DNA of 64,000 bases from Naasia aerilata (lineage in GTDB: Bacteria > Actinomycetota > Actinomycetes > Actinomycetales > Microbacteriaceae), in contig NZ_AP027731.1 of assembly GCF_030296595.1 (NCBI RefSeq), forward strand, positions 744,001-808,000. Reading direction: 5' to 3'. Numbering within the stretch: position 1 is the stretch's first letter; every line of letters begins with the position of its first letter. This document shows positions 57,921-64,000 of this stretch, one piece after another. The notes beneath the pieces were generated by a model that saw only the letters and a list, made by a program, of their open reading frames with translations, did not search any database and was not told the origin of the DNA. The position numbers were made by a program, and so were the translations under genes.

Positions 57921-58985
57921 TCACCGAACAGCGACGTCCGTGACCGGCAGGGTGGAGTCCGCACCGAAGGAGAGGCCCGACGGCGGCCGCCCCGCGGTCA
58001 CCAGTCCTGCGCCGACGGCGGCGATCATGGCGCCGTTGTCCGTGCAGAGCGACAGCGGAGGAACCCGGAGCGCGATGCCCGCAGCGGCGCAGCGCTCCTC
58101 GGCGAGCGCACGCACGCGTGCATTGGCGACGACACCGCCCCCGAGGAGCAGCCGGGGGACGCCCGAGTCGACGCAGGCCGCGACGGCCTTGGTGAGGAGC
58201 ACCTCGGCGACCGCCTCGCGGAAGCCAGCCGCCACGTCGGCGACCGGGACGGGGCGCCCTTCGTCGCGCGCCCGCTCGACCCAGCGGGCCACGGCCGTCT
58301 TGAGTCCCGAGAAGGAGAAGTCGTAGCGATGCCGGTCGAGGTCCTTCTGCTGCGTGAGTCCGCGCGGGAAGCGGATCGCCGCAGGGTCGCCGCCGACGGC
58401 CGCACGGTCGATCTCCGGACCGCCCGGGTAGGGCAGTCCGAGGATCCGCGCGACCTTGTCGAACGCCTCCCCCGCGGCGTCGTCGATGGTCTCGCCGAGC
58501 AGCTCGACGTCGGTGACGAGGTCGCGCACGAGCAGGAGCGAGGTGTGGCCGCCGGACACCAGCAGCGCGATGGTGGGCTCGTCGAGCGGCGGCGACGGCT
58601 CCTCCCCTGGCGGCCTCAGCAGGTCGGCGCCGACGTGGCCGACGAGGTGGTTGACACCGTAGAGCGGCAGCCCGGTCGCCGTCGCGAGTCCCTTGGCGGC
58701 GCCCACCCCCACCATGAGCGCGCCCGCGAGCCCCGGCCCCGCGGTGACCGCGAGCGCGTCGAGGTCGCCGAAGCCGATCCCCGCGGTCTCGAGCGCCTGG
58801 CGCAGGGCCGGCTCGATGGCCTCGAGGTGCGCGCGGGCCGCCACCTCGGGCACGACGCCGCCGTACCGGGCGTGCTCCTCCATGGAGGAGGAGATGACGT
58901 TGGCGAGGAGCTCGCGTCCGCGCACGATCCCGACACCCGTCTCGTCGCAGGAGGTCTCGATGCCGAGGACCAGGGGCGCGCTCAT
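57921..58985 (-). CDS. tsaD: tRNA threonylcarbamoyladenosine synthase subunit TsaD
   Basis: About 354 residues, ASKHA fold. Transfers threonylcarbamoyl to A37 of ANN-decoding tRNAs together with TsaB and TsaE. Motifs: [27 protein letters not shown] with the metal-binding HxxxH region, [11 protein letters not shown] and [18 protein letters not shown] 58985 overlaps the rimI stop. Confidence 0.97.
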   Translation of the reverse strand: MSAPLVLGIETSCDETGVGIVRGRELLANVISSSMEEHARYGGVVPEVAARAHLEAIEPALRQALETAGIGFGDLDALAVTAGPGLAGALMVGVGAAKGLATATGLPLYGVNHLVGHVGADLLRPPGEEPSPPLDEPTIALLVSGGHTSLLLVRDLVTDVELLGETIDDAAGEAFDKVARILGLPYPGGPEIDRAAVGGDPAAIRFPRGLTQQKDLDRHRYDFSFSGLKTAVARWVERARDEGRPVPVADVAAGFREAVAEVLLTKAVAACVDSGVPRLLLGGGVVANARVRALAEERCAAAGIALRVPPLSLCTDNGAMIAAVGAGLVTAGRPPSGLSFGADSTLPVTDVAVR

Positions 58986-59464
58986 GCGGGATCCTCCGCA
59001 GGCTCTCCCCGCGAAGCGCTCCTGCGCATCACGATGGCATCGACGCCCTCCGGCTGGTAGTACCCCCGGCGCACGCCGACCTCGGCGAAGCCGAGCGTGC
59101 GGTAGAGCTGCTGCGCGCTCGGGTTGTCGGCGCGCACCTCGAGGAAGACCCGCAACGCGCCCCGGTCGTCGGCCTCCGCGAGGAGCGCGGTGACGAGCAT
59201 CCGCCCGATCCCCCGGCGGCGAGCGCGCTCGACGACGGCGACGGTCTGGACGTCCGCGTCCTCCGCCCCGGCCGGCGCCAGGAGCCCGGCGTAGCCGTCC
59301 AGCTCGCCGTCCGCGGACTCGGCCACGATGTAGAAGCCGTTGGGGTCGGCGAGCTCGTGCGCCATGGTCTGCGCCGACCACGCGTCGGCGGGGAAGGTCG
59401 CGCGCTCGATGTCCATGATCCCCTCGAGGTCCGCAATCCCCGCTCGCCGGAGGCGCCAGGTCAC
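58982..59464 (-). CDS. rimI: Ribosomal protein alanine N-acetyltransferase RimI
   Basis: 160 residues, GNAT fold: [22 protein letters not shown] (acetyl-CoA site), [28 protein letters not shown], the RimI family end. Acetylates ribosomal protein S18 or similar N-termini. Overlaps tsaB and tsaD by 4 bp on both sides. Confidence 0.95.
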   Translation of the reverse strand: MTWRLRRAGIADLEGIMDIERATFPADAWSAQTMAHELADPNGFYIVAESADGELDGYAGLLAPAGAEDADVQTVAVVERARRRGIGRMLVTALLAEADDRGALRVFLEVRADNPSAQQLYRTLGFAEVGVRRGYYQPEGVDAIVMRRSASRGEPAEDPA

Positions 59465-60075
59465 GAGGTCACCCGCTTCGGCACGGCCAGGGTCACGTCG
59501 GGCGACCGCAGGTAGAGCGGCTCGATCGGCTCGGCGGCCCGGCCGGAAGCGCGGACGCGCTCCGCGAGCAGTCCGAGGGAGGCCGCGGACACGGCCGTGG
59601 CGTCGATGCGGCGAGGCGCCGAAGGGATCTCGTCCGGCCGGGCGAGCGCGGGCCCGGCTGCCCGCCGCGGCAGGCCCAGAGAGTCGAGGCCCTCGTAGCG
59701 GGACCAGTACAGCTCGCGGCGGCGTGCATCCGTGGTGACGAGCAGCTCGCCCCAGCCCTCGCCTCCGTACGCCCCGAGCGCGATCGCGTCGTGGCTCACG
59801 ACGCCGAGGAGCGGGATGCCTGCCGCGAGAGCGAAGGTCCGTGCCGCGGCCATCCCGACCCGCAGACCGGTGAACGGCCCGGGTCCGACGCCGACCGCGA
59901 CCGCGGCGAGCGCGGAAACCACCGCGCCGGACTCCCGCAGGACGGCCTCGATCAGCTCGCCGACCACCTCGGCATGCCGCATGTTGTCGTCGACGGACGC
60001 CTCCGCGAGCACCCCGTAGGCGCGGTCGACCACGGCGACACTGGTGCCGGCCGAGCTGTCGATCGCGAGGAGCAT
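59461..60075 (-). CDS. tsaB: tRNA threonylcarbamoyladenosine dimerization protein TsaB
   Basis: 204 residues, inactive ASKHA partner of Tsa[50 protein letters not shown]. The ATG at 60075 follows TAGGCT (60087-60082) by 6 nt, so there is a second, leaderless start inside the operon. Confidence 0.96.
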   Translation of the reverse strand: MLLAIDSSAGTSVAVVDRAYGVLAEASVDDNMRHAEVVGELIEAVLRESGAVVSALAAVAVGVGPGPFTGLRVGMAAARTFALAAGIPLLGVVSHDAIALGAYGGEGWGELLVTTDARRRELYWSRYEGLDSLGLPRRAAGPALARPDEIPSAPRRIDATAVSAASLGLLAERVRASGRAAEPIEPLYLRSPDVTLAVPKRVTS

Positions 60076-60081
60076 CCCTCC

Positions 60082-60087
60082 AGCCTA
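60082..60087 (-). promoter_or_regulatory. Internal leaderless promoter (-10) before tsaB
   Basis: TAGGCT on the minus strand with GGAGGG (6 nt) directly before the ATG. The GGAGGG touches the start codon and so cannot be a spaced ribosome site. Confidence 0.5.
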
Positions 60088-60109
60088 CGAGCCGCCGCCC
60101 GCCCCGGCG

Positions 60110-60574
60110 TCAGAGCGGGAGGCCGTCCGCCCAGCGCGGGCCGACGCCCGTCGCCGTCACGATCCGGGGCTCGTCCTCCTCGTCGCTCCCGCTCGCCGGG
60201 CGCTCGATGAGCAGCTCCAGGCGGGACTCGGCGAGACTCTCGACCATGCCCGCTCCCCACTCCACGACCACGACGGCATGCGGGAAGTCGATGTCGAGGT
60301 CGTCCAGCTCGACCGGCGACCCCAGCCGGTAGGCGTCCACGTGCACGAGCGGCGGGCCGTCGACGACCGACGGGTGCGTGCGCGCCAGCACGAAGGTGGG
60401 GCTGGTCACCGGTCCTCGCACGCCGAGCCCCTCCCCCAGCCCCCGGGTGAGCGTCGTCTTCCCGGCGCCGAGCGGCCCGTCGAGCACGACGACGTCGCCG
60501 GCTCGCAGCTGCTCCCCGAGTCGCCGGCCGAGCTGGTGCATGTCCTCGGCGGTCGGCACCTCGAGGCGCGTCAC
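60110..60574 (-). CDS. tsaE: tRNA threonylcarbamoyladenosine ATPase TsaE
   Basis: 154 residues: Walker A LDGPLGAGKTTLTRGLGEGLG, SPTFVLARTH, HVDAYRLGSPVELDDLDID, VVVVEWGAGM. Powers turnover of the TsaBD complex. GTG 60574 overlaps the alr stop (GTGA). Confidence 0.96.
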   Translation of the reverse strand: MTRLEVPTAEDMHQLGRRLGEQLRAGDVVVLDGPLGAGKTTLTRGLGEGLGVRGPVTSPTFVLARTHPSVVDGPPLVHVDAYRLGSPVELDDLDIDFPHAVVVVEWGAGMVESLAESRLELLIERPASGSDEEDEPRIVTATGVGPRWADGLPL

Positions 60575-61677
60575 GCGTACGTCCGCTGCACCCGCGGGCC
60601 GATCCGGGTGACGATCTCGTAGTTGATGGTGCCGGCCCACCCGGCCCACTCGTCCGCGGACGGAAAGCCGATGGCCGGATCGCCGAACAGGACCGCCTGG
60701 TCGCCCACCTGCACGGGGGCGTCCCCGACCTCGACCACGAGCTGGTCCATGGCGATGCGGCCGCGGACCGGGAAGCGCTCTCCGCCGATCCACACCTCGG
60801 CCCGGTTGGAGGCCGCCCGGGGCACGCCGTCCGCGTAGCCGACCGGCACCAGCGCGAGCCGGGTCGCTGCTGGCGCCCGCCACGCGTAGTCGTAGGACAC
60901 GCCCGCTCCGGCGGCCACCGCCCGGACGGCCGCGATCCGCGTCCGCAGGGTCATCGCAGGGGTGAGCCCGAGCGCGGCACTCGTCGCGTCGTCGAAGGGC
61001 GACAGCCCGTACATCCCGATCCCGAGGCGCACGAGGTCGTAGCGCGCCTCGGGCCTGCGGACGGCCGCCGCCGTGCTCGCCAGGTGTCGCAGCTCAGGGC
61101 GCAGGCCGGCCGACTCGGCGAGCGCGAGGGCGCGGTCGAACGCCGCCCCGGCGTCCCGATCGTCGTCCGGAGACGCATTGGAGAGGTGGGACATCACCCC
61201 GCGGACCCGCACGCGGCCGGCCCGCTCGAGGCCCGCTGCGCGCTCGAAGGCGGCCTCCCAGTCCTCGGGCGCGAGGCCGTTCCGGCTGAGTCCCGTCTCC
61301 ACCTTGAGCTGAAGGACGGGGACGGTGGATCCTCCAGCGGCGGCGACGGCCTCCAGCTGGTCGAGCGTGGACACTCCGATATCGACGCCGGCCGCGATCG
61401 CGGGCGCGAAATCGGCGCCGGGGTCGTGCAGCCAGGCGAGGATCGGCGCGTCGATGCCGTCCGCGCGGAGGGCGAGCGCCTCGGCGAGGTCCGCGACGCC
61501 GACCCAGTCGGCGCCGCCCTCGAGCGCCGCCCGTGCGGCCGCGGCGGCCCCGTGGCCGTACCCGTCCGCCTTCACGACCGCCATCGCGTGCGGCGTTCCG
61601 GCGAGCTCGCGCAGGCGGGCGACGTTGCGGCTTACGGCGCCCAGGTCGACCGCGGCCTCGCGCAGCGGCCCGCTCAT
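60571..61677 (-). CDS. alr: Alanine racemase
   Basis: 368 residues. Makes D-alanine for peptidoglycan. PLP lysine in AVVKADGYGHGA (about 36), RLGIGMYGLSPF, catalytic Tyr in VSYDYAWRAP, and a C-terminal beta domain with GRIAMDQLVVEV. The ATG at 61677 overlaps acpS (ATGA). Confidence 0.97.
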   Translation of the reverse strand: MSGPLREAAVDLGAVSRNVARLRELAGTPHAMAVVKADGYGHGAAAAARAALEGGADWVGVADLAEALALRADGIDAPILAWLHDPGADFAPAIAAGVDIGVSTLDQLEAVAAAGGSTVPVLQLKVETGLSRNGLAPEDWEAAFERAAGLERAGRVRVRGVMSHLSNASPDDDRDAGAAFDRALALAESAGLRPELRHLASTAAAVRRPEARYDLVRLGIGMYGLSPFDDATSAALGLTPAMTLRTRIAAVRAVAAGAGVSYDYAWRAPAATRLALVPVGYADGVPRAASNRAEVWIGGERFPVRGRIAMDQLVVEVGDAPVQVGDQAVLFGDPAIGFPSADEWAGWAGTINYEIVTRIGPRVQRTYA

Positions 61678-62029
61678 GCGCCGCCCTCGGCGACGACGAA
61701 GGCGCAGGCGAGCCCGCCGTCGTGCGACAGGGAGAGGTGCACCTCCGTGATCCCGCGTGCCGCGAGGACCTCGGCCACTCCCCCGTGGCGGTGATCGACG
61801 GGTTCCCGTGCTCGTCGGAGCCGACCACCATGTCGTGCCAGCGGAAGCCGGTGGAGTCGCCCACCGCCTTGATGAGCGCCTCCTTGGCCGCGAACCGCGC
61901 CGCGAGGGACGGCACCGGGCGCCCGCGTTCGCCGGGGGCGAACAGCCGCTCGACGAGAGCCGGCGTGCGGCCCACAGCGCGCTCGAAGCGCGCGATGTCC
62001 ACGATGTCGACGCCGATGCCGAGGATCAT
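61674..62029 (-). CDS. acpS: Holo-[acyl-carrier-protein] synthase, frameshifted
   Basis: About 118 residues after restoring one G in the run at 61780-61784 (ATGG|VAEVLAARGITEVHLSLSHD). Attaches phosphopantetheine to ACP. Motifs: GVDIVDIARFERA and RFAAKEALIKAVG; the end HLSLSHDGGLACAFVVAE completes the fold. 39 bp after glmS. Confidence 0.93.
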
Positions 62030-62068
62030 CGGTGCCGGTTCCCCGGATCCCCCGCGAGCCGCTGGGGC

Positions 62069-63915
62069 TCACTCGACCGTGACCGACTTGGCGAGGTTCC
62101 GCGGCTGGTCCACATCGAGGCCCTTGGCGGCGGCCAGCTCCATCGCGAAGATCTGCAGCGGCACGACCGCGAGGAGCGGCTCGAAGAGGGGGCCGGCGAG
62201 CGGGATGCGCAGCACGTCGTCCGCGAACGGCAGCACCGCGACGTCGCCCTTCTCGGCGATGGCGATCACGTGGGCCCCGCGGGCGCGGATCTCCTGGATG
62301 TTGGAGACGACCTTCGGGTGCAGCACGCCGCCCTCGCGCGGGCTGGGCACGACGACGAAGACGCGCTGCCCGGGCTCGATGAGCGCGATGGGCCCGTGCT
62401 TGAGCTCACCGGCGGCGAAGCCCTCAGCGTGGATGTAGGCCAGCTCCTTGAGCTTGAGGGCGCCCTCGAGGGCGACCGGGTAGCCGACGTGGCGGCCGAG
62501 GAACAGGACGGAGCGCGTGTCGGACATGCCGCGGGCGAGCTCCTCGATCTCGCGCCCGGAGCGCAGCACGGTGGCGAGCTTGTCCGGCACCGCCTGCAGC
62601 TCGGCCAGGTGGGTCGCGAGCTCCCCCGGGAAAGGTGGCCCCGCAGCGTGCCGAGGTGCAGGGCGAGGAGGTAGAGCGCGGCGACCTGCGCGACGAAGGC
62701 CTTCGTGCTCGCGACGGCGACCTCAGGTCCCGCGTGCGTGTAGAGCGCGGCGTCGGACTCGCGCGCGATGGTGGCGCCCTGCGTGTTGCAGATGGAGAGG
62801 GTGCGCGCACCCCGCTCCTGCGCGTACTTGACCGCCATGAGGGTGTCCATGGTCTCGCCCGACTGGCTGATCGAGATGACGAGCGTGTTCTTGCCGATCA
62901 CCGGGTCCCGATAGCGGAACTCGTGCGACAGCTCGACGTCGGCGGGGATGCCCGCCCACTTCTCGATCGCGTACTTGCCGAGCATGCCGGCGTAGGAGGC
63001 CGTGCCGCAGGCGAGCAGCAGCACGCGGTCGACGCCCGCCAGGGCCTCGGTCAGCGGCTCGAGCTCCGCCAGCTCGATGGCACCGTCGACGATGCGGCCG
63101 CGCAGGGTGTTGGCGATCGCCTCGGGCTCCTCGCTGATCTCCTTCGCCATGAAGCTCGACCAGCCGCCCTTCTCGGCGGCGGCAGCGTCCCACGACACCT
63201 CGAAGGGCTCGGTCTCGACGGGGTTGCCGGCGAAGTCGATCACCTCGATCGAGTCGGGGCGGATCGTGACGATCTGGTCCTGCCCGATCGCCACGGCCCG
63301 TCGCGTGTGCTCGACGAACGCGGCGACGTCCGAGCCCAGGAAGTTCTCGCCGTCGCCCAGGCCGATCACGAGCGGGGAGTTGCGCCGAGCGCCTACGACG
63401 ACGCCGGGCTGGTCCTGGTGCAGCGCCAGCAGGGTGAAGGCGCCGTGCAGCCGGTCCACGATGTTGCGGAAGGCGAGCGTGAGGTCCCCGGTCGCCCGAT
63501 ACTCGTGACCGAGCAGGACGGCCGCGACCTCGGTGTCGGTCTCGCTCGTGAAGGTGTACCCCTCGGCGAGCAGCTCGTCCTTCAGCGCGGAGAAGTTCTC
63601 GATGATGCCGTTGTGGATGAGCGCGAGCTTGCCGTCGTCGCCGAGGTGCGGGTGCGCGTTGCGATCGGTCGGGCCACCGTGCGTCGCCCAGCGGGTGTGC
63701 CCGATGCCGGTCACGCCGTCGGCGATCGGCGACGCGGCCAGGTCGTCGGTGAGCATGGCGAGCTTGCCGGCCTTCTTGTGGGTCGAGAGGTGACCATCGC
63801 CGTCGATCACCGCGACCCCGGCGGAGTCGTACCCGCGGTACTCGAGGCGGCGGAGGCCCCCGATGAGGACCCCGAGGCTGGGGCGAGTGCCGACGTATCC
63901 GACGATTCCACACAT
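62069..63915 (-). CDS. glmS: Glutamine-fructose-6-phosphate aminotransferase (isomerizing), frameshifted
   Basis: About 615 residues after restoring one G in the run at 62623-62627 (LSRG|ELATHLAELQ). Makes glucosamine-6-P from fructose-6-P and glutamine for cell-wall precursors. N-terminal Cys2 nucleophile (CGIVGYVG), GHTRWATHG, ALIHNGIIENF; two SIS domains (ACGTASYAGML, SISQSGETMDTLMA); C-terminus PRNLAKSVTVE. It opposes NagB. The ATG follows TAGAAT by 7 nt, leaving no room for a glmS ribozyme. Confidence 0.95.
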
Positions 63916-63922
63916 GCGGGCA

Positions 63923-63928
63923 ATTCTA
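63923..63928 (-). promoter_or_regulatory. -10 element of the leaderless glmS promoter
   Basis: TAGAAT on the minus strand, 7 nt (TGCCCGC) before the glmS ATG. Likely transcription start at the start codon of the glmS-acpS-alr-tsaEB-rimI-tsaD operon. Confidence 0.65.
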
Positions 63929-64000
63929 GGTAGTCCTCGCTCTGTACCCCGGGAGGCCGCCCCGCGAGGGGCCGCCGGGGCGCGGGACGCGGCGGCGGCC

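Noticed and set aside
62069..63928. glmS ribozyme
   Set aside because: The -10 box lies 7 nt before the ATG, so there is no leader to hold a ribozyme.

Overview
The window is about 64 kb of very high-GC DNA (around 70%) from an actinobacterial chromosome. Lsr2, paired GuaB/GuaB3, a DUF6350 membrane protein between sucD and purN, CIRCE (HrcA) control of heat-shock genes, and -10 boxes of the TAGGCT type sitting 6-7 nt before start codons all point to Actinomycetia, most likely the family Microbacteriaceae; the genus cannot be fixed from the sequence alone. No phage, transposase, CRISPR array, rRNA or tRNA was recognised. Most genes are housekeeping.

Layout. 1-785: 5' end of glyA behind a ZTP (pfl) riboswitch. 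834-5793: four-gene operon (membrane protein, MoxR ATPase, DUF58, TgpA-type transglutaminase). 5816-7021: MFS exporter. 7034-15776: an eight-gene amino-sugar operon (ROK repressor, solute-binding lipoprotein, two permeases, GH3 hexosaminidase, ROK kinase, nagB, nagA) read from a leaderless promoter that is overlapped by an operator palindrome; it lacks its own transport ATPase. 15790-17000: gene-free tandem array of hairpin repeats bracketed by 14-bp inverted repeats. 17014-19844: CIRCE-controlled hsp20, icd, a GNAT enzyme and an alkyltransferase-like protein. 19852-23656: ABC exporter pair preceded by a short leader peptide. 23712-30556: membrane-anchored DDAH-like protein, purH, purN, DUF6350, sucD, sucC. 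30824-37959: lsr2, tyrosine phosphatase and BY-kinase, GNAT, pcrA, a membrane protein, Bax1-like protein. 38040-38270: nested palindromes. 38324-46858: guaA, DUF3817, SURF1, glpD, guaB3, a DUF559-type nuclease gene framed by two inverted palindromic elements, and guaB. 47086-53438: branched-chain amino acid (Liv) ABC transporter with its binding protein encoded convergently. 53631-57793: rarD, groES with two CIRCE sites, a methyltransferase, four small DUF4190-like membrane proteins. 57921-63928: glmS-acpS-alr-tsaE-tsaB-rimI-tsaD.

Metabolic links: the NagA/NagB/ROK-kinase/NagZ operon breaks amino sugars down to fructose-6-phosphate, while GlmS, also present, runs the opposite direction toward cell-wall precursors. 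guaB, guaA, purH, purN and glyA (ZTP-sensing) form a strong purine/one-carbon theme.

Quality warning: fifteen single-base frame breaks interrupt fourteen conserved genes, most of them at runs of three to six G or C. This looks like consensus-sequence error rather than biology, and frameshifted genes are annotated here at full length. The observations I consider most worth following are the nuclease gene between inverted palindromic elements (44184-45350), the hairpin-repeat array (15916-16903), the nested palindromes (38100-38269) and the leader peptide of the ABC exporter (23588-23656).
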